From Deferribacter desulfuricans SSM1 (lineage in GTDB: Bacteria > Chrysiogenota > Deferribacteres > Deferribacterales > Deferribacteraceae), in NCBI RefSeq assembly GCF_000010985.1, contig NC_013939.1, positions 897,501 to 961,500 of the forward strand: a DNA stretch of 64,000 nucleotides. Direction: 5' to 3'. Within the stretch, counting starts at the first letter, position 1. Each line of letters begins with the position of its first letter. A program made the position numbers and the translations under genes. The notes below the pieces were generated by a model. The model worked only from the letters and a program-made list of their open reading frames with translations. It was not told the DNA's origin and did no database searches. This document shows, in pieces, positions 47,853 through 56,528 of this stretch.

Positions 47853-48751
47853 TTATTCCTTTTTAAAATATAGTTTGCTATTTCTATCAAAGGTGTTGCA
47901 GCTTTACCATATGGTTTTAAAATATTTATCGCAGAATTAATTAAATCTTCAGCTATCGATTTTGATTTTTCCAGACCATATATTTCAGGGTATGTTGCTT
48001 TTTTATTTTTTAAATCACTTCCTGCGTTTTTACCAAGCTCTTCAGTAGTCGAAGTGATATCTAGTATGTCATCTACAATTTGAAATGCTAAACCAATTTT
48101 TTCGCCAAATTCGGCTAAATTTTGTTTATCTTTTTCATCTGCAAAACCTAAAATTGCTCCAAGTTCACAGCAATAAGAGATGAGTGCTGCAGTTTTATGC
48201 TTATGTATAAAATCTAACGTATTTTTGTCTATCTCTTTGTTTTCATTAATTATGTCTGCATATTGTCCACCAACCATACCTTTGTAACCAGCACTTTTAG
48301 CTAATTTAAAAGCTGCTTCAAGTATTGTCTCTGTAGGAATATCTTTGTTTATATCTTTATCGAGCATAATTTCGAAAGCCAAAGTTAATAATGCATCACC
48401 AGCTAATATGGCAGTGGCTTCTCCAAACATTTTGTGATTTGTGGGTTTACCTCTTCTTAAATCATCGTCATCCATAGCAGGCAAATCATCGTGGATTAGA
48501 GAATAAGTATGGAGCATTTCCACTGCAGCAGCAAAAGGGGTAACTTTATCAAAATAACTTTCAAATATACCGTAAGAGGAGTAAATTAATACAGGTCTTA
48601 ATCTTTTGCCACCAGCAAAGATGCTATAACGCATTGATTCTATTAGACCTATAGTTTGTTCGTTTTCATAAGTTAAATAGTTTCTTATCCAGTCGTCTAC
48701 TCTTTGTGCAAAAAATTTTATATAGTTTTTTAAGTTAAAATTTTCACTCAT
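47849..48751 (-). CDS. ispA: Polyprenyl (farnesyl/geranylgeranyl) diphosphate synthase
   Basis: The 300-residue enzyme has the first Asp-rich motif in SLIHDDLPAMDDDDLRRGKPT (residues about 88-108) and the second in QIVDDILDIT. GGKRLRPVLI near residue 52 binds diphosphate. The two-residue insertion in the first motif (DDxxxxD) is the bacterial type. It extends IPP/DMAPP made downstream of Dxs. It overlaps xseB by 8 bp. Confidence 0.93.
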   Translation of the reverse strand: MSENFNLKNYIKFFAQRVDDWIRNYLTYENEQTIGLIESMRYSIFAGGKRLRPVLIYSSYGIFESYFDKVTPFAAAVEMLHTYSLIHDDLPAMDDDDLRRGKPTNHKMFGEATAILAGDALLTLAFEIMLDKDINKDIPTETILEAAFKLAKSAGYKGMVGGQYADIINENKEIDKNTLDFIHKHKTAALISYCCELGAILGFADEKDKQNLAEFGEKIGLAFQIVDDILDITSTTEELGKNAGSDLKNKKATYPEIYGLEKSKSIAEDLINSAINILKPYGKAATPLIEIANYILKRNN

Positions 48752-48974
48752 CGAATTCTTCCGATTCTAAAGTTCCATCTTCATTTATTTCAATAATTTT
48801 GTTTATTTTTAACTCTATATCTTTCAAAAACTTTTTACACTCTTTACCTAACTTCATCCCTTCTTGAAATAATTTTAATGATTCCTCTAAACCAACGTCA
48901 CCTTCTTCTAAGATCGTTACTATTTCTTCTAACCTTTTTATCTTTTCTTCGAATTTGATGTTTTCTTTACTCAT
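48744..48974 (-). CDS. xseB: Exodeoxyribonuclease VII small subunit
   Basis: The 76-residue helical protein has the XseB pattern FEEKIKRLEEIVTILEEGDVGLEESLKLFQEG. It forms the small subunits of exonuclease VII; the large subunit gene xseA is not in the window. The xseB-ispA-dxs-tlyA-nadK order is common in bacteria. It overlaps both neighbours by 8 bp. Confidence 0.93.
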   Translation of the reverse strand: MSKENIKFEEKIKRLEEIVTILEEGDVGLEESLKLFQEGMKLGKECKKFLKDIELKINKIIEINEDGTLESEEFDE

Positions 48975-49449
48975 TACTTAACCCTTTTAAAAATTCAATA
49001 ACTTTTTCCACATGACCATTCACTTTTACATTATAAAATGGCTTTAAGATTATTCCATTTTCATCAATGATAAAAGTAGACCTGATTATCCCCTTTGTTA
49101 CTTTACCGTACATCTTTTTCTCACCATAAGCACCATAACTTTCTGCAACTTTTTTATCAGGATCAGAAAGAAGAAGAATTTTTAAGCCGTGTTTCTCTTT
49201 AAATTTTTTGTGAGATTTTATAGAATCAGGGCTTATACCAACCACTGTAGCGTTTAGTGATTCTATTTCTTCGAGATGTTCAGTAAATCCTACAGCTTCC
49301 CTTGTGCAACCTGATGTATTGTCTCTTGGATAAAAATATAAAATTAACTTTTTCCCTTTAAAATCATCAAGGGTGTGCTCTTTTTCATCATCACCAATGA
49401 GCTTAAAATCTACTGCTTTATCTCCTGGGTTAAGTTTGATTCTTTCCAT
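48967..49449 (-). CDS. bcp: Thiol peroxidase, Bcp/PrxQ family
   Basis: The 160-residue peroxiredoxin has the peroxidatic Cys in YFYPRDNTSGCTREAVGFTE (about residue 51). The resolving Cys five residues later, as in E. coli Bcp, is absent, so it is a 1-Cys or alternative type. It would reduce hydroperoxides in the cytoplasm. It starts 40 bp inside the rlmN end, with GAGAGGGG before the ATG. Confidence 0.92.
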   Translation of the reverse strand: MERIKLNPGDKAVDFKLIGDDEKEHTLDDFKGKKLILYFYPRDNTSGCTREAVGFTEHLEEIESLNATVVGISPDSIKSHKKFKEKHGLKILLLSDPDKKVAESYGAYGEKKMYGKVTKGIIRSTFIIDENGIILKPFYNVKVNGHVEKVIEFLKGLSNE

Positions 49450-50492
49450 TGTCCCCTCTCACTGTAATATTTTGCATAAAGCTGCCCACAAGCAGCCTCT
49501 ATATCCTGGCCGAAACTTTTTCTTATAAATGTAGCTATCCCATTATTTATCAGAGTCTTTTGAAAATTTAAAGCATAATTTAGTTGTGGTGAATGAAAGT
49601 CGCTCAATTTTGTTTTGTTGTAAAGAATGAGATTTACTTTAATCGGTAAACCTTTTAATTGTTTTACAAGCAAATTTGCATCTTTAGTTGTATTGTTAAG
49701 CCCATCTATTAATACATATTCTAAAGTTATCCTTTTCCTTTTTGGGATTGGCAATTTTTTTATACCATTTATAATCTCTTCTATTGGGTATCTTTTATTT
49801 ACTGGCATTAACTTAGAGCGAATTTTGTTTGTTACGGCATTTAGGGATATGGCTATATTTACTTTATAGTGTTTAGCCAATAGGTTGAGTTTATCCATTA
49901 TGCCACAAGTAGATACTGTTACTTTTCTATGGCTGAAATTTAAAGCTTCTTCATTTAAGATAATATCAAGAGATTTTGTTAAATTATCAAAATTATCAAG
50001 AGGTTCTCCCATACCCATGAAGACAAGATTGGTTAAAGGTTTCTTTTTTGTTTCTGCTAAATTTCTAAGGTATATTATTTGTCTTATTATTTCTGCAGAT
50101 GTCAAATTTCTTATTAATCCAATTTTTGCTGTGTTGCAAAATTGACAACCCATCCTGCATCCAACCTGAGTAGATAAGCATGCAGTAACCCTTTTTCCAT
50201 CAAACATTAGAACTGACTCAATAAAATTGTCATCTTCCAGTCTGAAAAGAACTTTTATAGATCCATCTAATTGAGATTCTAACTGTTCAACTACGGTAAG
50301 TTTTGTAAATGAAAAATTTTCAATTAATTTTTTTCTGAATTCTAATGGTAAATCAGTCATTTCATCAAAAGAGGTTACCCCTTTTTGATAAATCCATTTA
50401 AACAGCTGAGTTGCTCTAAAAGGTTTTTCGTTTAATTGAGTCACTACTTCTTTTAGTTCTGTCAGTGATAAATTGTCTATTTTATGATTCAT
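49410..50492 (-). CDS. rlmN: Dual-specificity 23S rRNA/tRNA methyltransferase RlmN
   Basis: The 360-residue radical-SAM enzyme methylates A2503 of 23S rRNA and A37 of some tRNAs. The cluster motif is CRMGCQFCNT, with LVFMGMGEPLDN, and a second methyl-carrying Cys lies in AACGQL near the C-terminus. The N-terminal helical domain (KWIYQKGVTSFDEMTDLP) is typical. It overlaps the GGDEF gene by 4 bp, joining signalling and housekeeping genes. Confidence 0.95.
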   Translation of the reverse strand: MNHKIDNLSLTELKEVVTQLNEKPFRATQLFKWIYQKGVTSFDEMTDLPLEFRKKLIENFSFTKLTVVEQLESQLDGSIKVLFRLEDDNFIESVLMFDGKRVTACLSTQVGCRMGCQFCNTAKIGLIRNLTSAEIIRQIIYLRNLAETKKKPLTNLVFMGMGEPLDNFDNLTKSLDIILNEEALNFSHRKVTVSTCGIMDKLNLLAKHYKVNIAISLNAVTNKIRSKLMPVNKRYPIEEIINGIKKLPIPKRKRITLEYVLIDGLNNTTKDANLLVKQLKGLPIKVNLILYNKTKLSDFHSPQLNYALNFQKTLINNGIATFIRKSFGQDIEAACGQLYAKYYSERGQWKESNLTQEIKQ

Positions 50493-51796
50493 AATCTTTG
50501 TGCTACGACTCTGTTTTTCCCTTCTTTTTTAGCTTGATAAAGTGCATTGTCAACCAATTTGTACAATGTATTGAAATCAACATCAAAATCTTCTTCTATT
50601 GATATAAGTCCTAACGAAATGGTTACAGTATATTCTTTATTAAAAGAAAAGTGGTGATTTTCAACATGTTCTCTTATCTTTTCAGCTAAAATAGAAGCTC
50701 CCTTAAAATTTGTTTGTGGTAGGATAATTGCAAACTCCTCTCCGCCAATTCTTGCAAAAATATCTGATTGACGTAGATTTGATTTAACTATATTTGAAAG
50801 TTCAATTAATACAGTATCACCCTTATCATGGCCAAAATTATCGTTTATTTTTTTGAAGTTGTCTATATCGAAGGAAATCAATGAGTATGGAGTTTTATGT
50901 CGTTTTGAAGATTTAATTGTATATTTTAGAGTTTCATCAAAAAATTTTCTATTATAAATCTTTGTTAAATAATCTGAAACAATTTCTTGTTGTCTTGACT
51001 TTTGAGATAGTAAGAAAGAAATAAGAAGGTTTGAATAAGTTATAGCAAATTCTAATAGTTTTTCATCAAAAGGTGGGTCTTCATCAAATTGTATTAAATA
51101 ATATATATCATCGTTAAGTTTAAAAAGTTTATTTTTTAAATCTGTTTTTGGTATTTTTACCGCATCACTATTATTTTCTCTATAAATAATAATATTATCT
51201 TGATTCAAATTATTATGTGAAGAAATTATTTTCAAAAGATTGCAGCAAAGATTATTGGAGTTGTTACTTATAAAAGCCTTATATTCGTAATCTTGTTTAA
51301 TAACCAATAGTAAATTAACGGGCAGAAAAATTTTTTCCAAAATATCCAATAATTTGATAATAGTGCTGTCAAAATCATCCTTATAAATTTGAAATAGATG
51401 ATAGATATTATTAGTGATTGCTAGTTTTATTATATTGTATAAAAAAATATTTGTTTTTTCATCAGAGTAGGATATGTTTTTCTTCTTCTCTTTTTTTTGT
51501 ATAATATTTTTCAAATTCTCAATTTTTATAATCGTCACATCTGAAAATGTATAATAGCTGTTTTCAGAAATCATGTAGCATTCCACTGGTTGTTCATAAA
51601 TAACATTTGCTATAAGCTGTATTACTAATGAATATTTTTTAAAAAAAGCTTCAGAAATAATAATTTTATTCAAACTTTTATGCATTATTTCATTTATTGC
51701 AGATTTTAATGTAGTTCTGACGAAAACATTTTTTGTTAATAGCTCATCGGGGATACTTTCATCTTTAGTAATGCATAAGAGTATATGATCATTCAT
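50489..51796 (-). CDS. Diguanylate cyclase (GGDEF domain)
   Basis: The 435-residue protein has an unrecognised N-terminal sensory region (about 1-265; no membrane helix apparent). A C-terminal GGDEF domain follows with an active GGEEF motif (FARIGGEEFAIILP). An RQSD sits five residues before GGEEF, matching the RxxD inhibitory site, so product feedback is likely. SFDIDNFKKINDNFGHDKGD is the conserved early part. It makes c-di-GMP, which the PilZ protein of the same operon could sense. Confidence 0.93.
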   Translation of the reverse strand: MNDHILLCITKDESIPDELLTKNVFVRTTLKSAINEIMHKSLNKIIISEAFFKKYSLVIQLIANVIYEQPVECYMISENSYYTFSDVTIIKIENLKNIIQKKEKKKNISYSDEKTNIFLYNIIKLAITNNIYHLFQIYKDDFDSTIIKLLDILEKIFLPVNLLLVIKQDYEYKAFISNNSNNLCCNLLKIISSHNNLNQDNIIIYRENNSDAVKIPKTDLKNKLFKLNDDIYYLIQFDEDPPFDEKLLEFAITYSNLLISFLLSQKSRQQEIVSDYLTKIYNRKFFDETLKYTIKSSKRHKTPYSLISFDIDNFKKINDNFGHDKGDTVLIELSNIVKSNLRQSDIFARIGGEEFAIILPQTNFKGASILAEKIREHVENHHFSFNKEYTVTISLGLISIEEDFDVDFNTLYKLVDNALYQAKKEGKNRVVAQRL

Positions 51797-53027
51797 AATT
51801 TTTTCCGGTTAAAGTTTTGTATAATTTAATATCATTTTCATTTTTAAATAATTTAATTTTTTTCTTTAATATATTTATTAAATCATCATAGTTTTTTGTC
51901 TTGATACACAAATCAATATAATCATTTAAATCTTTTTCGGTAGGATTAATTATCATTAAATATGTTTTTAGCCATTTTCTCCCTTCATTATAAAACCCAT
52001 TTTCTATAAGTTTGGTAATAAAATTCTTTAAATCTTCAGGATTATAGGAGTTTTCGAAGATCAAATAATAAATAGCTAATATCTTAAATTTATCTTTTTC
52101 CTGTTGTAAAAGATTTTTAAGCTGCTCTATTGATAAATTTTTATATCTATCTTTTAGTTTATAGATATTTTCAGCATTTTCATCATCAGATTTAATATTT
52201 GATTCATAAAGCTCTCTAAATTCTTGTTTTATGACATCTTCAATATTGATTTTTTTAAATACACTATTATCAAACTCATCTTTTGTAAAAATATGAGAAT
52301 TATCAACAATATGAGATTCTTCTTTAGATGTTAGAAAAAGGCCGTTTTTGTTTAAAACCTGATTAAGTTGATTTAAGACAACATTTATTGCTTTATCATC
52401 TAAATATATTAGTACATTATTAGCAAGTATTATATCAAAGTATTCTTCTTCAAAATATTTTAAGATATTTTCTTTTAAAAGGTTTATTTCAATAAATTTG
52501 ACATTGGTTTTTAAAAAGCTTTTTATTAAATATTTGTTTTTTTCTTTGACGAAAAAATTTTTATAAAAATCAATATTACCTCTAAATGAATTTTCAGTAT
52601 ATTCTCCTTTTTTAGCTTTTTCTAAAGCGTCTTTATCAATGTCTATACCAATAATTTCATAATTATTTATGTTTTCTAAAAAAAATTTTATTGATAATGA
52701 ATAACACTCTTCCCCTGTTGAACAGCCAAAAGATAAAATCTTTAGATTTCCTCTTATTTGTTGAGTTTTATAATAATCTATAATTTTATCAATTTGGTCT
52801 TTGTTTCTGAAAAAATATGTTTCATTGTTTAAAATAAAACTTATTAGATTTTTTCTTAAAAAAACAATTAATTCTTCATAGGAAAGTTGTTCTAAGAAAC
52901 TATTGTGTTGTATAAATTCTAAAATTCTATTTATAGTGGCATTGGTTATTTTAAAGCCACATTCTATAGAAAGGAATTCACATATTGTTTCAAATAGTGT
53001 ATTCTTCTTTAATAAACTTGATTGCAT
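51789..53027 (-). CDS. CheR-type protein methyltransferase with C-terminal helical repeats
   Basis: The 412-residue protein has a CheR N-terminal helical domain and a SAM-binding domain (LKILSFGCSTGEECYSLSIKF near residue 97; YFDIILANNVLIYLD). A C-terminal region of about 140 residues resembles short TPR-like helices (LKDRYKNLSIEQLKNLLQQEK). No methyl-accepting receptor is in the window, so the target is unknown. It overlaps the STAS gene by 38 bp and has no strong ribosome site. Confidence 0.86.
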   Translation of the reverse strand: MQSSLLKKNTLFETICEFLSIECGFKITNATINRILEFIQHNSFLEQLSYEELIVFLRKNLISFILNNETYFFRNKDQIDKIIDYYKTQQIRGNLKILSFGCSTGEECYSLSIKFFLENINNYEIIGIDIDKDALEKAKKGEYTENSFRGNIDFYKNFFVKEKNKYLIKSFLKTNVKFIEINLLKENILKYFEEEYFDIILANNVLIYLDDKAINVVLNQLNQVLNKNGLFLTSKEESHIVDNSHIFTKDEFDNSVFKKINIEDVIKQEFRELYESNIKSDDENAENIYKLKDRYKNLSIEQLKNLLQQEKDKFKILAIYYLIFENSYNPEDLKNFITKLIENGFYNEGRKWLKTYLMIINPTEKDLNDYIDLCIKTKNYDDLINILKKKIKLFKNENDIKLYKTLTGKNYE

Positions 53028-53334
53028 CTTTTTCGTTTTTAAATATGTTAAAAAGCTTGTTTAGATTTGTGTTTGAGAAAATTTTATGAATGTTCTCAGA
53101 AAGATTACATAATGCAAAAGGGATATGGTTATCTTTTAAATATTTGAGTGATTGTATAAGCTCTCTTAAACCGGAGCTATTGAGATATATAACTCTATCA
53201 AAGTTAATTATTACACCGGAAACATTTTTAAGTTTTGAAATGTGATCTCTAATTTCATTTCCATTTATTGCATCAATTTCGCTTAAAGGAATTATAATTT
53301 CTACATCTTCTACTTTTTCAGTTTTAAATGCCAT
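52990..53334 (-). CDS. STAS domain protein (anti-sigma-factor-antagonist-like)
   Basis: The 114-residue single STAS domain has IIPLSEIDAINGNEIRDHI and the phosphorylation-loop region VIYLNSSGLRELIQSL. The usual Asp-Ser-Ser-Gly is Asn-Ser-Ser-Gly, but Ser is kept. An upstream ATG at 53352 is in frame; the ATG at 53334 is preferred because AGGAGG is 5-6 bp before it. Such domains relay signals by partner switching; no matching anti-sigma kinase is recognised here. Confidence 0.85.
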   Translation of the reverse strand: MAFKTEKVEDVEIIIPLSEIDAINGNEIRDHISKLKNVSGVIINFDRVIYLNSSGLRELIQSLKYLKDNHIPFALCNLSENIHKIFSNTNLNKLFNIFKNEKDAIKFIKEEYTI

Positions 53335-53354
53335 ATTTTCCTCCTGATACAAAA

Positions 53355-54026
53355 TTATGATTGCATTCTTTTTAGTTCAATTTGTCTTTTAAAAACATAT
53401 TGAATAATTTTATCCCTATCGTTTTCTCTTATGGATATAAACTCAACCCCAGCTTCTGTTTTCCCGTTTATTTCCTTTACTCTTACAACTTTTCCAAAAA
53501 CTTCTTTAATATTATTTATAGCTCCTGAAAAATCCAATTCAATAATGTCATCAATATAAAGCTCTAATTCAGTAAAGATTCTAACACCACCACCTGAAAT
53601 ATCTTTAACAGTACCTTCTTTACAAATTTTTATCATATCTGGCGTATTCTTATTATCGTTGTATACTATTTTGCATACTATTATTTTTAAAAATGTTTCC
53701 ACTCTAAAATATTTTCTTAATTCTTTTCTAAATAATTGATCAGGTTTTTTTATTTTTAACATTATAATATTGTCTCTTACTCTATTTATTACTTCAGTGA
53801 TAAAACTAAATCTGCCTTTATCTGTTACAAAAGAAACGTCAATTTTTGTCCCTGGCTTTAGTGGGGCAGGGATTGCATTTTTTGTGGGCAGAGAGATATA
53901 TATATAATCGTCATTAATTGACTCAATCCTTGAATCATATTTACCGATAAATTCTCCTGACAACACTTCAACTAATATTTTTGTATTTGATTCGATATAT
54001 TTATCAGGGTTGGTAATTTTTTCCAT
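53355..54026 (-). CDS. PilZ domain c-di-GMP receptor (YcgR-like)
   Basis: The 223-residue protein has a YcgR-type N-terminal beta domain (about 12-95). A PilZ domain follows with RKYFRVE (RxxxR, about residue 107) and DISGGGVRI (DxSxxG) for c-di-GMP binding. It probably links c-di-GMP to motility or another output. It starts 2 bp after the hybrid kinase gene. Confidence 0.9.
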   Translation of the reverse strand: MEKITNPDKYIESNTKILVEVLSGEFIGKYDSRIESINDDYIYISLPTKNAIPAPLKPGTKIDVSFVTDKGRFSFITEVINRVRDNIIMLKIKKPDQLFRKELRKYFRVETFLKIIVCKIVYNDNKNTPDMIKICKEGTVKDISGGGVRIFTELELYIDDIIELDFSGAINNIKEVFGKVVRVKEINGKTEAGVEFISIRENDRDKIIQYVFKRQIELKRMQS

Positions 54027-54028
54027 TA

Positions 54029-55525
54029 TTAGTTTTCTCCACTAACTTTTTTGAATTTTATAACAAAAGTTGTGCCATTTTTAGAAGTGTTAAAACAAAT
54101 CTCTCCATTATGTTCTTCAACAATCTTTTTCACTATGGCAAGGCCTAATCCTGTACCTTTACCTTCTGGTTTTGTTGTAAAAAAAGGTTCAAAAATTTTG
54201 TCTTGGATTTCTTCTGGTATCCCTGGACCGTTGTCAGAGATTTCAAGGAAGATATCATCATTATTGGAATAAGTTTTAACAGTTATTTGTGGGTTCTCTA
54301 CTTCTGCTAAAGCATGATTTGCATTTATTAGTAGATTTAAAATCATTTGTTCAATGCTTGTGTTATTACCATAAATCAATGGTAGATTTTCTTCCAATTC
54401 TAAATTTATTTGTACATTTCCTCTTCTGATTTCGTAATCACTAAAAGAAAACACTGATTTAATTGTATTGTTTAGATTTATAGGATATTTTTTATTTTCC
54501 GGTTTTCTTACAAAGGTAACTAAATTTACCGCTAAATTTTCAATTTTTTCGATTCCAAAATTTAGTTTATTTAAAATTTCTTGCTGTGTACTATCACTGC
54601 AAAGGTGTTTCAAAACTGATAAATAATTTTTTATTGATGTTAAAGGGTTGTTTATTTCGTGGATGATTCCAGAAGTAATTTGTCCTATTGTGGCAAGCTT
54701 TTCCACATGCTTTATGTTTTCTTCAAAAGTTTTTATATCTGTTATTTCTTTAAGAGTAATCAAAGTATCATCATCAAAAGTTGTGAATGTTGTTAAAAAA
54801 AACCTATTTGAATTATCGTTTAAGATGGAGTATACACCTTCTACTTTATCATTTTCTTTTAAATCCTCATTTAATTGTTCCAAAGTATAATCCACTAAAG
54901 AAAATATTTCTAAAAAATTATTGGTAGTTATAAAATTTTGATTGCTAACTTTTATCTGTAATGCTTTAGTGTTCATATAATTTATTGTAAAATCTGAGGA
55001 TACTATAAAAACAGCTTCTGGAAGAGAACCAAGAATTTTGTTTAGTTTATAATTAAGATTTAATAGTTCCCTTTCTAGTTTGGCTAAAGATTCAGCTTTA
55101 TTTTTTAAGGATAGACTGATTTCTTTTGAAAAAAGATCAATATTTTTTTCACTAAAGTCCCTTTTTTCAATAAATGAAATAATGTTTTGTGCAAAAGACT
55201 TGGGATCTATAGGTTTTGTGAAAAATGCTTCACAGCCTGCTGCCATGGATAGTTTTTCATACGAATTTTCTGAAACTGCTGTAAGAGCTATTATTGGTAT
55301 GTGGTTAGTTGATTTTTTAGATTTTAAAATTGCTGCTGCTTCATAACCTTTTAGTTTTGGAAGATTAATATCCATTATAATTAGATCAGGTATAATTTCT
55401 TCAGCTAGTTCTATGGCTTCTAAACCGTCTTTTGCTAAAAAAACATCGATATTATGTTTTTTCAAAATCATTTCGACAAGTTTAAAACTTTGAAAGTCAT
55501 CTTCAACATATAACACTTTGTACAT
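54029..55525 (-). CDS. Receiver-PAS-histidine kinase
   Basis: The 498-residue protein has an N-terminal receiver (phospho-acceptor D52 in LIIMDINLP; switch ALTA; Lys in FFTKPID), a PAS-like region (about 160-265), a HisKA box with His in GIIHEINNPLTSIKN (about 290), and a complete HATPase (NLLINANHAL, DNGPGIP, GKGTGLGLAIVKKI). It is cytoplasmic, with no membrane helices. A receiver at the N-terminus suggests it is itself a phosphorelay target. Confidence 0.93.
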   Translation of the reverse strand: MYKVLYVEDDFQSFKLVEMILKKHNIDVFLAKDGLEAIELAEEIIPDLIIMDINLPKLKGYEAAAILKSKKSTNHIPIIALTAVSENSYEKLSMAAGCEAFFTKPIDPKSFAQNIISFIEKRDFSEKNIDLFSKEISLSLKNKAESLAKLERELLNLNYKLNKILGSLPEAVFIVSSDFTINYMNTKALQIKVSNQNFITTNNFLEIFSLVDYTLEQLNEDLKENDKVEGVYSILNDNSNRFFLTTFTTFDDDTLITLKEITDIKTFEENIKHVEKLATIGQITSGIIHEINNPLTSIKNYLSVLKHLCSDSTQQEILNKLNFGIEKIENLAVNLVTFVRKPENKKYPINLNNTIKSVFSFSDYEIRRGNVQINLELEENLPLIYGNNTSIEQMILNLLINANHALAEVENPQITVKTYSNNDDIFLEISDNGPGIPEEIQDKIFEPFFTTKPEGKGTGLGLAIVKKIVEEHNGEICFNTSKNGTTFVIKFKKVSGEN

Positions 55526-55526
55526 T

Positions 55527-56486
55527 TCAACCCCATATTGGTAAGATTAAAAATAAATTGTTTTGGTCAGTAAATATCTTAGCATTTAGTTTTTCTATAA
55601 TTTTCATCAAATAATTGTTTTTATCTATCATAGCTAACTTTTTATTATCCAAGCAATCTTCAAAAATAATATTTACATTCTTTTCATCAGTACTAATAGT
55701 TATGCTGTATTTTTTATTAGTTAATGATAATATGTTTTTAACTATAATGTCAAATAGATATTTAATTAACTCGTAATTATGGAATATTTTCTTCTTACTG
55801 TTGATATGGGTAATATTTATATTGTATTTTTGTTCAAGATACGAAATTAACTCATCAATAAAAAAGAAATTTCTTTTACCATTTATAATTTGATACTGAT
55901 TTTTTAAAAAACTTGTTAGTTCTTCAATCTCTTTAATGTAATTGTTTAAAAAAGACATAATCTTATTCTTATCAATTTTATTATTGGAAATATCTATCAT
56001 TAAAGAAGTTATTGGAGTTTTTAACTCGTGAGAGATTGTTTCAATTATTTCATCCCATAATTCCACAGTATTGATTTTTTGTGATATTTTTTGGGTAGAT
56101 GAAATTTCTTTTTTTTCGCTATTTTTAGTTTTATGGATATTTATTAAATATTCATAAAGTTTTTCAACATCTACAGGTTTTTCTACAAACCCATCGAAAC
56201 CAGCTTTAAAAACATCCTTTATAGTGTGTTTATCAGTGTAGCCGGATATTGCAATAAATACGGTTGTTGATTCTAAATTACTACTTTTATAACGTTTTAA
56301 AATTTCAAAACCAGATAAATCTGGAAGATTTAAATCGATAAGTGCAACATCAGGATTTTCGTTTAATAAAATATTTAAACCTTCTTCACCATTTTCTGCT
56401 ATCAAAAATTCTGAGAAAAAAGGCTCTAAGATTTTTTTAACTAAAACAAGGTTGTTTACATTATCCTCTATATATAAAATCTTCAT
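55527..56486 (-). CDS. Receiver domain fused to degenerate histidine kinase
   Basis: The 319-residue protein has a good receiver (D51 in VALIDLNLP, AISGYTD, Lys in GFVEKPVD). A HisKA-like box keeps its His (TISHELKTPITSLM, about residue 150). The C-terminal ATPase region lacks the N-box Asn pattern and the G boxes (only NVNIIFEDC and LFLILPIWG remain), so it is probably not an active kinase. It may be a scaffold or a phosphotransfer partner for the downstream kinase. It is the first gene of the 13-gene run. Confidence 0.85.
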   Translation of the reverse strand: MKILYIEDNVNNLVLVKKILEPFFSEFLIAENGEEGLNILLNENPDVALIDLNLPDLSGFEILKRYKSSNLESTTVFIAISGYTDKHTIKDVFKAGFDGFVEKPVDVEKLYEYLINIHKTKNSEKKEISSTQKISQKINTVELWDEIIETISHELKTPITSLMIDISNNKIDKNKIMSFLNNYIKEIEELTSFLKNQYQIINGKRNFFFIDELISYLEQKYNINITHINSKKKIFHNYELIKYLFDIIVKNILSLTNKKYSITISTDEKNVNIIFEDCLDNKKLAMIDKNNYLMKIIEKLNAKIFTDQNNLFLILPIWG

Positions 56487-56492
56487 AACCTA

Positions 56493-56521
56493 ATGATAAC
56501 ACATATTTAAAAGAGTGTAAA
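56493..56521 (-). promoter_or_regulatory. Promoter of the 13-gene signalling/isoprenoid operon
   Basis: A minus-strand -35 TTTACA (complement of 56516-56521) and -10 TATCAT (complement of 56493-56498) have a 17-bp spacer. The -10 ends 7 bp before the ATG at 56486, so the transcript would begin at or next to the start codon, leaderless. A weak TAGG lies between. Confidence 0.62.
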
Positions 56522-56528
56522 GCAAACC

